In this document: in pieces, positions 1 to 11,700 of the stretch
Numbering within the stretch: position 1 is the first letter of the stretch
Layout of the letters: the number at the start of each line of letters is the position of its first letter
Source of the DNA: Brasenia schreberi
Taxonomy: Eukaryota > Streptophyta > Magnoliopsida > Nymphaeales > Cabombaceae
DNA length: 64,000 nt
Assembly (NCBI GenBank): GCA_036023115.1
Contig: JAYKKT010000073.1
Coordinates: 11,389,001-11,453,000 of the forward strand
Reading direction: 5' to 3'
Notes under the pieces: model-generated
What the model saw: only the letters and a program-made list of their open reading frames with translations
Database searches by the model: none
What the model was told of the DNA's origin: nothing
Translations under genes and position numbers: made by a program

Positions 1-295
1 GGCTTCAACGTCGAGCGAACATTTCAGCAAATAGAAAAACCCAAGTGTCCCTCCCTTTGCTCCATCGTGAGATCCAGCGGTCATGGTGAGGTTTTTGTCC
101 CCGGTGCGACTCGACATCATCTTCTCCAGCATCATCGAAGTCGGCATCTTGGTAATCTCCGTCGGGGTTTCCGGCAAACCCTGAGGGGTTTCAGACAGGA
201 AGCTTGGGGTCCTGGGAGGAAGAGGAGCGGTTGTGAAGGCCGATTGAGTGAGAAGGGTTAGGAGGATACCGAGCGTCGACATCGACGTCATCCAT
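1..295 (-). CDS. Possible 5' coding end of an unidentified gene, cut by the window edge
   Basis: Not recognised. On the minus strand an ATG at 295-293 lies about 130 bases downstream of a TATA box, after a pyrimidine-rich leader typical of plant 5' UTRs. The frame reads MDDVDVDARYPPNP..., stops at a TGA (193-191), then stays open with an acidic stretch (GNPDGDYQDADFDDAGEDDV) until about base 10. The acidic continuation suggests this is the true frame with a CGA-to-TGA nonsense change, or a short exon. A second ATG at 282 in another frame is open to base 1 (starts MSTLGILLTLLTQSAFTTA, signal-peptide-like), so the frame is undecided. The start lies downstream of SPPL exon 10 on the same strand. 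Either the SPPL gene is truncated, or this gene sits inside its next intron. Confidence 0.35.
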
Positions 296-425
296 CTCTC
301 TTAGTCGCTCCCTTCTCGCTCTCCCTTTGCCGATGGAGGCTTTGGAAAAACTCAAACAGATGGCGTGAGAGGAAACAGAAAGGGGGAGAGAAACGCAGTT
401 TTTCCGTTTCAGTACAGGAGACCCG

Positions 426-433
426 TTTATATA
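426..433 (-). promoter_or_regulatory. TATA box of the left-edge gene candidate
   Basis: The minus strand reads TATATAAA followed by a C/T-rich leader with CTCTC runs and an ATG about 130 bases further on. This is the usual layout of a plant core promoter. No other promoter element was identified. Confidence 0.45.
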
Positions 434-699
434 CACTCGAGTCATGGATCAAGACCCATTATGTATCAAAAATGAGATTTTTTATTGGATAAGATCCATA
501 CTTGTTTTATGCTCGTTATCTTTTCATAATCAGGACTATGCTAGTCTTGGATCTAAATCCAGAATTATGTTTGGATCCGATTTGATCTTGCTTGGCATTC
601 AAATTTGAGTCCATTCAAGTGTGCTCTTTCTAATTTTTTTGTTTTTAATATTGATATCGGCATGTTTAGAGGGAAAATGTGTTTAACATTTGAATGATT

Positions 700-1180
700 T
701 CAAGCTTGGCTATTAATTAGATCAAAAAGGTATTTGTTGGAAAATAATAAGTTGTATCTTCCTATATAATTGAGATCAATGTTATTGACCTTTTCTTCAA
801 GACCATTGTGATTAAGGTGTTTCATGTTGTTGGCCCTTTGTTGGAAATCAATTAATGCTTGAAAATACATGGAAAAAAATTGGTTGATAATAAGTTGCAT
901 CACTTGTATGACTAAGATCCATGTTGTTGGCCTTTTGTTGAAGACCTTTATGAATAAGGTGTTTCATGTTTGTGGCCTTTTGTTGGAAATTAATTGATAT
1001 TTGAAAATGAACTTATTGTTATTTGAGGATTTGTAATCTTGATAACTTTAAGGTTGCTTTTTTATGAGATTATGATCTCTGTTTGTTGGTCTTTTGTTCG
1101 AGATCTTTGTAATTAAGAGGGTTGTTGGCCTTTTGATCGGAGAGTAATCAATATTGAAAAACATTTATAATTACCTTATT
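700..1180. repeat. Degenerate tandem repeat, about 150-bp unit
   Basis: Three imperfect copies follow each other. Each carries a core like GTTGTTGGCCTTTTGTTG followed by AAGACC, TAATTAAGG and a GAAA-TTAATTGAT block. They lie near 745-900, 890-1020 and 1060-1170. No coding capacity is evident. The stretch 446-700 before it is AT-rich and shows nothing recognisable. Confidence 0.5.
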
Positions 1181-1213
1181 AGCTTGTATTTGAAATAAAA
1201 AATTGTGAGACAA

Positions 1214-1410
1214 ACCTTGAGTTTTGAGCTTTACCTTAAAAAGCTTGTTTGGGTTTGGGTTTGAGTTTGAGTTTGTTATTAATACTTGGGTTTGAGCTTA
1301 GCCTTAAAGCTTGTTTGACTTGGTAAGTTTTGACCTTAATCTTAAAAAACTTGTTTGACTTTAAGGTTTTAAGTTTTGCCTTAAAAAGCTTGTTTGATAT
1401 ACAAGGTTTT
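1214..1410. repeat. Short degenerate tandem repeat, about 55-bp unit
   Basis: Four imperfect copies of a unit containing GAGCTTTACCTTAAAAAGCT and TTGTTTG, with a GGGTTTGAGTTTGAG microrepeat between the first two. Reading frames across it are low-complexity and are not treated as genes. Confidence 0.5.
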
Positions 1411-1581
1411 CTTATAATATCAAAAGTTTTGTAGTGATTTATGAACTTATTTGTTATAATAGACAATCTTATTTGGATGATATTAATGCTTTCTATCAAA
1501 TGGTTTTCTCATATTATGAGATAAGAGAAGCATTACGTGAGCAAGCGACAAGAAAATTAAGATAAAATAGGACAAACGTTA

Positions 1582-1583
<2 letters not shown>

Positions 1584-1658
<75 letters not shown>
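1584..1658. repeat. (TA)n microsatellite
   Basis: About 75 bases of uninterrupted TA dinucleotide. Any Tyr-Ile reading frame through it is an artefact of the repeat. Confidence 0.95.
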
Positions 1659-1661
<3 letters not shown>

Positions 1662-1825
1662 GAATATTTGACCAATTTTATATATTTAGCGAGGAAAGAG
1701 AAAGAGGCAGGCATCATAGTTCGTATGTCCTTTAACAATCAAAACCTACAAATACAAGAGAAGGAAAAAGATGAAGACACAAAAGGGAACACAATATATC
1801 CGCCTAACAAACAGCCCTAGAGATG

Positions 1826-3935
1826 AACAAAGAAGAAAGAGTGCATCGAGCTATTCGGACTAAATGGTGAAACCTCAAAAGCGAGAACGAATATATATTT
1901 AAAGAGAAAGTCATTCAAGGAGATGCTTGAAATTATATTGGTACACCCTGTGATATGTGGAACAATATGGCTATACATATTAGGAAAGTGGCAAAAGAAG
2001 TGTTAGGTGTGTCTAAGGAAGGTGTACCGGCACAAAAAGAAGCTTGGTCGTAGAGTAAAGTAGTGCAAAATAAAATCAAGGCAAAGAAGGCATGTTACAA
2101 ATTACATTATACTAAGAAAACTAGTGAAACTTTAGAGGCTTATAAGAAAGCAAAGAAGGAAGCGAAAAAAGCCGTGAGTGAAGCAAATACTAAAATTTGG
2201 GAGGATTTATATATAAAACTCAACTCAAAAGAGGGTGAAAGAGATGTTTTTAGGATAACAAGGGCTAGAGATAAGAAAATTAAAGATCTTAATTATGTTA
2301 GATGCATAAAGGACGAGGATGAAAAAATTCTAGTGGCAAATGATGATATAAGAAATAGATGGAAAAACTATTTTTATAATCTTTTTAATAAAAATAAAGA
2401 TGTTAGTATTAGTTTAGGAGATTTAGCAAAGTCAGAAAAGTATATAAACCACAATTTGTACCGACGTATTCAAAAGAATGAAGTCAAAGTCGGTAGGACC
2501 TGATAATATTCCTATAGAAGTTTGAAAAATACTAGGAGAAATAGGAATCACTTGGCTCACAAGACTATTTAATGAAATATGGAAAAACCAAAAGATGCCC
2601 GAGGAATGGAGAGCAAGTACACTTATACCCATATATAAGAACAAGGGAGACATTCAAAATTGTACGAATTATCGAGGTATCAAGTTAATGAGTCATACTA
2701 TGAAATTATGGGAAAGAATTATCGAACGTAGGTTAAGACAAGTGTCGAGTACAACAGAGAACCAATTTGAATTCATGCTTGGTAGATCTATTGTTGAACC
2801 GATTTACCTTTTGAGACATCTTATGGAACATTTTAGAGTAAAAAAGAAAGACCTTCACATGATATTTATTGATTTAGAAAAAGTTTACGATAGGGTATCG
2901 AGGGAGGTTCTCTGGAGAACTTTGGAAAAAAGAGGTATCCCATTGGCATACATTAACCTTATAAGAGACATGTACGACGGTACAAAAACATGTGTGAGGA
3001 CTCATGAAGGAATGACATACTTCTTTGAAGTTAATATTGGGTTACATCAAGGATCAACTTTAAGTCTATACTTATTTATAATGGTGATTGATGAGTTAAC
3101 AAAACATATTCAAGATGAAGTACCTTGGTGTATGTTATTTGCAGATAACATTGTGTTAGTGGAGGAGTCTAAGGAAAAAGTTAATAAAAAATTGGAACTA
3201 TGGAGAGAAACATTAGAAAGCAAAGGCCTCCGACTTAATAGAACAAAGACAGAATATATAGAATGTAAGTTTGATCGTTTGGTTACTTCAAAGGACATAG
3301 AAATTAAAATTGGCACACATTGCATCCCTCAAAAGGAAAGTTTTAAATTCCTAGGGTCAAATTTTCATAGTGATGGAAGAATTGATGGAGATGTTACGTA
3401 TAGAATTAATGCTGGTTAGTTAAAATGGAGAGGAGCATCAGGTATTGTTTGTGACAAGAAGATACCATTAAAGTTAAAAGGTAAATATTATAGAGCAGCA
3501 ATTAGGCCTGCCATGTTTTATGGTTATGAGTGTTGGGCAGTTAATCATCAATATGTACAAAAGATGTCTGTGACAGAAATGAAGATGTTGAGATGGATGA
3601 GTGGTTATACAAGAAAAGACCGTATACATAATGAGGATATTAGAAACAAATTAGGAGTGGCACCAATAGAGGATAAAATGAGAGAATATCGTTTAAGATG
3701 GTTTGGACATATAGAAAGAAGATCAAAAGAAGAACCTGTAAGAAGGTTAGAAAAACTAAATTTGAAAAGTATTAAAAGAGGTAGAGGACGACAACAAAAG
3801 TGTTGGAAAGAAACAATAAAGAATGATCTAGCTTATTGGGAGTTAACTGCTAACATGGCACATGATAAGGATCTGTGGAAATAAAGAATCTATGTAACCG
3901 ACCCCATCTAGTATGGGAAAAGGCTTAGTTGTTGT
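1826..3935 (+). mobile_element. RTE-clade LINE copy A, 5' truncated, decayed
   Basis: Non-LTR retrotransposon. The endonuclease half is missing; homology to the full copy (27946-34518) begins at the linker before the reverse transcriptase. Coding remains lie at 2063-2503 (linker and RT start), 2595-3419 (RT palm, with [10 protein letters not shown] and HQGST) and 3513-3884 (C-terminal domain). The catalytic FADD box reads FADN (about 3138-3149), and stops break the frame (TAG at 3417, TGA at 2524). The end is the family's typical tail (GACCCCATCTAGTATGGGAA, then GTT repeats). It is inactive and lies left of SPPL exon 10. Confidence 0.9.
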
Positions 3936-4129
3936 TTGGTTTGGCTTCTGTATTAGATATCATAAATTGTATTGTTGGTTTTACAAATTGAGTGAATGTA
4001 TGTATTGATACTTCATTGGTCTTCATGCAGGATAAAAAAACAAATTGATACTTTGATCGTGGAGAGATGTTTCGAAGAAAGTTGTGCCCTCTCATATTAA
4101 CGTTTTTGTTGTTAAACAAACTTTTAATA

Positions 4130-4428
4130 TACACACCGTAAGGTTGAGGGGATATTAAAATGTAATAGGATTGGGCCAATAGGACCCACAAGTATACGTT
4201 TATAATTTAGTCCCAACGGACCCAGGCCATCCACCTGGCACCAGAGCCACCTGAGACCAGGGGTCCAATGGCTAGCCTTCAGCAGCAAGCAATAGAGCTA
4301 CTAGCTTTCATTCTTTCTCCATATATAAACTCCTCATGTATTCAATAACAGTAAGCTCTTAGTGGCTGCTTTGTATATAGATTTGTTCATTCAATAAAAG
4401 GAATTAAGATCCTTACTGTTTATTTTAC
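4130..4428 (+). mobile_element. Copia 3' end plus LTR relic
   Basis: A CCGTAAGGTTGAGGGG tract (polypurine-tract-like, as at 13686-13701) is followed by an LTR-like block starting TATTAAAATGTAATAGG at about 4154 and ending in TTTTACA at 4428. This resembles the copia LTR at 11243-11641: same GGGCC-rich U3, a TATATAAAC box near 4323 and a polyadenylation-type AATAAAAG. No internal coding sequence survives upstream, so it is a remnant of an element related to copia 2. Confidence 0.65.
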
Positions 4429-4562
4429 ATGAGGAACACGTGCATGGATCATGGAAACAGAAGCAGATAGTCAACCACAAAATGCAAAATTAGTTAAGCA
4501 GAGAAGTATAACTAAATTATTATGTCAGCATATGCATAGAAAGATGTTTTGAACTTAAATTG

Positions 4563-4660
4563 AAATATGGCACAAGATCACATTCAGTGGAATGGCTATT
4601 AAGAATCCATGTAGCCGATCCCATTTAGTGGGGGAGAAGGCTTGGTTATGGTTGGTTAGG
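4563..4660 (+). mobile_element. Isolated RTE LINE 3' tail
   Basis: About 100 bases match only the last part of the LINE: ATGGCACAAGATC, then AAGAATCCATGTAGCCGATC, then GGGGGAGAAGGCTTGGTTATG. No reverse transcriptase precedes it. It is either an extreme 5' truncation or a SINE that borrowed this tail. Confidence 0.65.
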
Positions 4661-4845
4661 TATGAATTAAAAGATGTATCTTTTGATACAGGATTTACAA
4701 AATTGATTGCTAGTTCAAACTTTATAAATATTGACTAGGTTAACAATTATGTGGATGACAGATAAAGGAGTAAACCACTCATCAATCATAATATGGCCCA
4801 AAACCAAAAAAGAAGTGACTAACAGTTCAAAAATGAGACACTTAC

Positions 4846-5795
4846 CACAATCATTACACTTTCATGGAACAGAAGAGGTGATATGAAGACCCAAAAAATA
4901 TCATAAATGAAAGCACAGCTCAAAAGTACTGAAGCAACCTGAAAAAGAAACAACCGTGAAAACCAAAAACCGTAACACCAAGCCAACAAAAAGTAAAAGG
5001 AAAAGCATAAAAGAACATAGGAAATAATTCACCTTGATGTTAGGCAACCGCGCCACTTGTAGAACAGTTATCATGAGAGAAATGCCCTGCCATGAGGTAA
5101 TTTTAGTGATGCACCAAAAAAGCATTATAATTAACATCAGTGACAGTACCACATAAAATTCAAAAAAGGATAGAATCATCCTGAAAGGCTTTACTTAGTC
5201 AGTATAATGTACCAGGATTAGGTGAATATATTATCATAGCAATGGACTTCCCTCTTACTAATGCTCTATGTTGTATTTTTTTCAAAAAAATTGAAATGAT
5301 ATTTTGCTTCGGCTAGTGAATGTTGATCCGAACTACAATTTCCGGTAATCTAGCTGAATGGAACTTGACTGCTTCAGATGCACCCTTAATTTCAATAAAA
5401 TGATACAGCAGGTTCCACAACATCCAGAAATGAAATGAACAAAATAAAGGGAAACGGTATTACAAAGGAAACGCTTACTAAAATGTCTTGTCCAATCCAG
5501 GCATAAGATGCATGCTGATTTGCAGCCCAGAATATGGCAAATGCTGCACAGAACGGAAAAACAACACAAGATAGGATCGAAACTTCACCAAGTACAGGAA
5601 GATAAACTGTCTTCTCTCCACACCCTCCAAATATCCTGATTGGTTGAAGTAATAAAGAACAGCCATGTCAGAGAAGCAGACACAGACACACACTACATGC
5701 ACAAGCACATGTGCACATGCACATACAGGCACCCAGTTGTTCGAACAAACATAAACAAACCTTGAAATTATTGTGACCAGGCATACATACATCCC
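4846..5795 (-). CDS. SPPL: SPPL exons 7-10, membrane core with catalytic YD motif
   Basis: Exon 7 (5761-5795, 35 nt) encodes [11 protein letters not shown] plus a split Arg. Exon 8 (5479-5635) has IFGGCGEK, then a helix ([16 protein letters not shown]) and [10 protein letters not shown]. Exon 9 (5033-5086) encodes [18 protein letters not shown]. Exon 10 (4846-4938) starts [18 protein letters not shown] and ends SVMIV at a GTAAGT donor. Every acceptor is an AG after a pyrimidine tract and all phases join. The short introns (125, 392 and 94 bases) contrast with the 18.8 kb intron before exon 7. The family continues VARGD after SVMIV; that exon was not found to the left. Confidence 0.93.
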
Positions 5796-8700
5796 CTGAG
5801 AAAGAAAACAAAATATTAGACAACTCAGGTCCCAGTTAAAAACTAAAATGTACAACGATGAACCTTAATCAGCTAAAACAAATAACACTAAACCAGGCTC
5901 TACATGAACCATTTTATTTCAACCATTTCCATATCAAACAAGAAACCACTTGCATATTATGAAACAAAAGATGATGCTAGTAAGGTTTTCTTTGAAGGTC
6001 TTAGCGGATCATGGAAGACAAACAAAAAACTAAATCAGGAGCAGATATCAGTGTTAAAGAACTGGGCCAGAGTGGCCCGGCCCTCGCCCACTGGGCCATA
6101 AGTGCCAGGGCCCCCAGGGCAACTAGCCGTTGGGGGCTGGCTGCAGCCCCCCTCTTTCTCCTCTTTTCCCTCTACTTCCTCACACTCTCTTTCACTCTTT
6201 TTTCTCTATAAATACTCCTTGTAAACCATTGTAATTTCAAGCCTTTGATGGCTAACGAATAACGATTATTTATTCAAGCTCGTGCTTTGCTTATTCTCCT
6301 TTTCGCATACACTTATTGCTCTCGGCTATTTCTTTTTCTAAGGGCTTGTGATTGCTACTTTGTGGTATTGTCCACTCGTTGATCTTCCGCAACTATATTG
6401 AAGCATAGAATTCATTACATGGTATCAGAGCCATTTTTCGATCGTGGGAGTATTGCTCGTTGCCTCGAAAAGCGTGCCAATCGTATTTTGTATTGTTCAT
6501 TGCCTCGAGAAGCGTGTCGATCATATTTTGTAAGTTTACCTCTTTAGTTTCTTTCTCCTTCAACTATGGATGATAAAGGGGGTTTTAATTTTCGTCTAAC
6601 ACCTTCGAACTATAAAACATGGGCCCAATCTATGGAAAACTATTTGTATTTCAAAAAATTATGGGGCTATGTAAGTGTTTCAAAGGTAGAACCCTCTATT
6701 AATGCCACACTCGAACAAAAAGAGGAATATGAAGGAGGTCATAAAACAATCCTATGGGTGCTCATGAATAATGTAAACGAGCACACTATGGACACTTTGG
6801 CCGATTTCACTAACGCTAAAGAAGCATGGGAATATTAAAAAAAATCCCATGTTCAAAGCGATGTGGCTCATAGGATGGCATTAAGAGACAAATTGGTCTC
6901 ACTTAAACAAGGAGATAAAGGGGTAAACGAATTTTTTGGGAAATTTTCCAATGTTTGGAATCAATTGTATGGTTACAAAAAGAAATGTCCACAATGTCTT
7001 AGTGAGAGACAATGTGAAGACAATGAGGACTTTGTATATCAATTTCTAAGAAGTCTCCGGGAAGAATTTGAAAGGGTAAGATCATCACTCATTTATATAA
7101 AACCTTTTCCTACAAAAGAAGAGATTTTTACCGATTTTCAAATGGCGGAAACAAGAATGAATGAAGCAAGACTTCAAAAAGACACCGCCTTGGCCGCATC
7201 AAAACCCGAAGCAAATATGAAGACTTACCGACCTCCTCATTTCAAAAGCGAAGAAGGAAGAAAAGACATCATTTGCCATCATTGTAGAGAAGCCGGACAT
7301 ATAAGGCCAAATTGCCCAAAATTGAAAAAAAAGGTGACCATAGTAGAAGAACATGCTTCATCTTCTTCCATTCTTGAACTTGAATAGAAATTAAAGCAAC
7401 TTGAAGCCCAAATGAAGGAAAAAGCAACGGTTGGTGTGGCTTGCTCATCCTCAACAAAAGAAACTCAAGGTATGATCTCTTGGATTCTTGACTCGGGTGC
7501 TTCATTTCATATGACTTGTAATGAACATATCTTAAAATCATGTGTTCAAAAACTCTTATCATGTGTTTATACGGCGGATGGTACACAATTAAACGTTGAT
7601 AAAATTGGTGACTTGCAAAACAAGAATTTTGAAGTTTCCAAAATTAGTGTTGTTCCATAACTAAATTTAAACTTACTTTTCGTATCCCAAATTTCGGATT
7701 AAAATTGTGTTATAACCTTTTCATCCACCGGATGTATTGTACAGGACCGCCTCTCGAAGAAGGTGATTGGGCGTGGCCATAGAGAGGGCGGACTTTACAT
7801 TATGGATTATTTGCATAGTATAGGATATGTTAATATTTTGACAAATGATGCTCTTTTATGGCACAAGAGACTTGGACATCTTAATGCTCAAAAATTGTAT
7901 CAATGTCCTCTTGGAATGAAATTTAAGGAATCCTTTTCTTGCAAAGATTGTGTTCTTGGTAAAATGCAACATCTCTCATTTCCAAACAAAACACATGTTA
8001 CAACAAGACCCTTCGAAATAATTCATTCGGATGTATGGGGTCCGGCACCTGTTTTGTCTAAAGGAGGTATTTCCTATTATGTTATTTTTGTAGATGACTT
8101 TACTAGGTATACATGGGTATATCTTTTAAAAGCAAAATCCGATGTCTTTCAAAATTTTGTTATTTTTCATAGTCTTGTAAAGAATCAATTTGATTCAGAA
8201 ATCAAAATTTTTAAATCGGATTCAGGAGGAGAGTTTATGTCAAAGGATTTTAAAAACCACCTCAATAAGTTTGGGATTATACATCAAACTTCTTGTTCTA
8301 AGACTCCTCAACAAAATGGTATTTTCGAACGAAAGCATAGACATATCTTGGAAACCACAAGAACTTTGCTTTTGTCAAGTGGCGTTCCCAAAAATTTTTG
8401 GGCAGAAGCTATTATGACCGCAGTCTATTTAATTAATCGGATGCCCTCTTCGGTTTTACAAAATATGTCTCCTATAGAAAAACTTTTTAAAGTTTCTCCT
8501 AACTATTCAAGATTTTGTGTTTTTGGATGTAAATGCTTTGTTTATACTGACAAAGATAATAAATTATCCTCTCGGGCCATCGAATGTGTTTTTCTAGGAT
8601 ATGGAATAACCAAAAAGGGATATAGGTGTTATGATTGTAAAAATGATAAGCTTTATGTATCTCGAGATGTTAGATTTTTTGAAAATGAATATATTTTTAA

Positions 8701-11700
8701 AAGCATGGATGATGATAGTTCTATTAATGACTCTTACTCCTTGAATGATATTTTAGGTAAAGAGGTAATTCATCAAGAAAATGAGCTTGATGAACCTATT
8801 ATTACCAGACATTCTGTTACACCCTTTGATCAACATTACAATAGGAGATCTATGCCTATTCCTAGAAGGTCAAATCGTGATTCTAGACCTCCTCAAAGAT
8901 TTGTCTCATATGATAGTTTTTTACCAAGACATAGAGCTTTAGTAACAAATATTTCAGCTATAAAGGAACCTAGAACCTTTAAAGAAGCTCAATTATCACA
9001 AGAATGGACTCATGCAATGAATGAAGAGTTGGATGCTTTATTTAGAGCCCAAACTTGGGATATAGTCTCTAGACCATCAAACAAAAAGACGATAGGATGT
9101 AGGTGGGTTTATAAAATCAAGACGAATGGTAATGGCTTATTAGATCGTTATAAAGCTAGATTGGTTGCCAAGGGTTATTCTCAAGAATATAGAATTGATT
9201 ATGAAGAAACCTTTGCTCCTGTAGCTAGAATGACAACTATTAGAATACTTATAGCTGTATGTGCCATTCTTCATTGGAATATTTATCAGTTAGATGTTAA
9301 AAATGCTTTTTTGAATGGTTGGTTGAAGGAAGAAGTATATATGGAGCCTCCTCCGGGTCTCAATCTTCCTAGAAACCAGGTCTTAAAGCTCAAAAGAGCC
9401 TTATATGGTCTCAAACAAGCTCCCAAGGCTTGGTTTGATAGAATGACTGAATTTATGACATTGCATGGCTTTACTATCTGTTATACTAACACAACCCTGT
9501 TTATAAGAAAATCATCAGCAGGTATTGTTATCCTTTTACTCTACGTTGATGATATGAATATTACAGGTAGTGATGACACAGGTATCCAACAAATCAAGCA
9601 AGAACTTGGTAATGTGTTTGAAATGAAGGATCTGAGTCAACTTTCCTATTTTCTTAGCATTGAGGTAACCCGTGATGATAGAGGTTTCTTTTTATCACAA
9701 ACTAAGTTTACTAATGATGTTATTCTTAGATCAGGTATTACAGATGACAAAGTCGTTGAGACACTAGAGGTAATCAACCAGAAGATGCGCTTAGTTGATG
9801 GTGAACTTCTAAGTGATCCCACACCTTATAGACAGATGGTTGGAGCACTCATATATCTCACTATAACACGGCCTGATATTGCTCATGTTGTTCATACTGT
9901 AAGTCAGTTTCAGCATGCATCCACCTCGGTGCATATGAGTGCTGTTATGAGGATTGTTCGTTATATTCGACAAACCTCCACTAAGGGAGTATTTCTATCT
10001 TCCTCCTCGTTATTTCAGTTGCTTGCATATACTGATGCTGATTGGGGTGGTGATGTGAATGACAGGCACTCTACTACCGGATATTGCATATTCCTTGGTC
10101 ACTCACTTATTTCATGGAGATGCAAGAAATAACAAAAGGTGTCTCTTTCGTCCACTGAAGCTGAGTATCGTGCTATGGCCAACACTACTACAGAACTAAC
10201 TTGGCTGCGACGACTACTTCAAGACTTGAGCATACAACTGGAAGCTCCTCCAATAATGTTCTGCGACAACAAAAGTGCTATGTATATAGCCAACAACCAT
10301 ACCTTCCATGAGCGCACAAAGCACATAGAGATGGATTGTCACTATGTTCGTGAAGAGCATCTACAAGGCAATTTGACATTACAGTTTGTAAAATCAGAAT
10401 ATCAACTTGCAGATGTGTTCACCAAGTCCTTACCTGCTCCTCGATTTCAATCTTTAATTGGCAAACTTCAGGTCATGGAGCTGTCAGTTTGAGGGGGGGT
10501 GTTAAAGAACTGGGCCAGAGTGGCCAGGGCGGGGGGGTGTTAAAGAACTGAGCCAGAGTGGCCCGGCCCTGGCGGCCCTGGCCCACTGGATACTCCTTGT
10601 AAACCATTGTAATTTCAAGCCTTTCTCTCTACTTCCTCTCACTCTCCCTCACTCTCTTTTCTCCATAAATACTCCTTGTAAACCATTGTAATTTCAAGCC
10701 TTTGATGGCTAATGAATAACGATTATTTATTCAAGCTCGTGCTTTGTTTATTCTCCTTTTCGCATACACTTGTTGCTCTCGGCTATTCCCTTTTCTAAGG
10801 GCTTGTGATTGCTACTTTGTGGTATTGTCCACTCATTGATCTTCCACAACTATATTGAAGCATAGACTTCATTACAATCAGCATCCATAGGCTATCGCTG
10901 AAAGAGGTGCCAATGGACCAGGTATTGGCTTTGGATATCTGACCAAAATTACCAACATGGTAACCAAAGACATTGAATTACCAGTCAGATCAGACATGGT
11001 TCCAGGTTTCAGATATAACTATAAAGAATCAACATGTCTAGTGCTTTGCCAAGAACTACCACAGTCCACCACTTTAAAGAATTGGCACGTCTAGTGCTTT
11101 GCCAAGGACTGCCACAGTCCACTACTTGAATTATCAAGAGATTAGTCACTAATGTGACTGACAGATTCAAAGGAAATGTAAATCACAGCAAAATCGCTCA
11201 CAACTGAATACCCTTTGAATGCAATTCAATTAATCAGCCACCTGTTAATGTAATAGGGCACGGGCCATTAGGGCCCATCCACGGCTGTCCCAGGCACAGG
11301 GCCAAGGCCAAAGTGGCCCTGGCCACAACCATTGGATGGTAGCCATTGGAGCCCCAACGGCTAGTGGCTGGCCAAGGGTCCAGCCAGCAGCCCTCTCCTT
11401 ATGTTTTCTCTCACTCTTTCTTGCTTACTATGTACACTTTGTAAACTCTATAAATACCCTATTCTATTATCAATAAAAGTATGTTGTCATCGTACATCTT
11501 TTGTTTGTGTTTGATTTTCTTCCGCTCTCTTGATTGCTACATTTGAAGTTTGACACCCATTCTCGGATGACTTGGGAATCTTGGCGATTTGTCAAAGTTG
11601 CATCGTGAGCATCAATCTTCAATCATCAATACTAATTTACATGGTATCAGAGCCTCGGATTAAAGAAATCGAGTGCATCGGGAAGCATGCCACGAGTACA

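Larger units (their letters stand above)
6052..10876 (+). mobile_element. Copia 1: complete Ty1/copia LTR retrotransposon, coding region inactivated
   Basis: Both LTRs (TG...CA), a primer-binding site, a gag-pol region and a polypurine tract are present. The 5-base target duplication ATCAG occurs at 6047-6051 and 10877-10881. The whole gag-pol lies in one reading frame from 6566 to 10492, interrupted only by five stop codons (6836, 7385, 7658, 7700, 10130). Over the shared R-U5 part the LTRs differ at about 8 of 210 positions, so the insertion is moderately old. It sits in the 18.8 kb SPPL intron, opposite in orientation to the host gene. Confidence 0.95.

Noticed and set aside
1514..1738. 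Frame with a long Tyr-Ile repeat
   Set aside because: Translation of the TA microsatellite.
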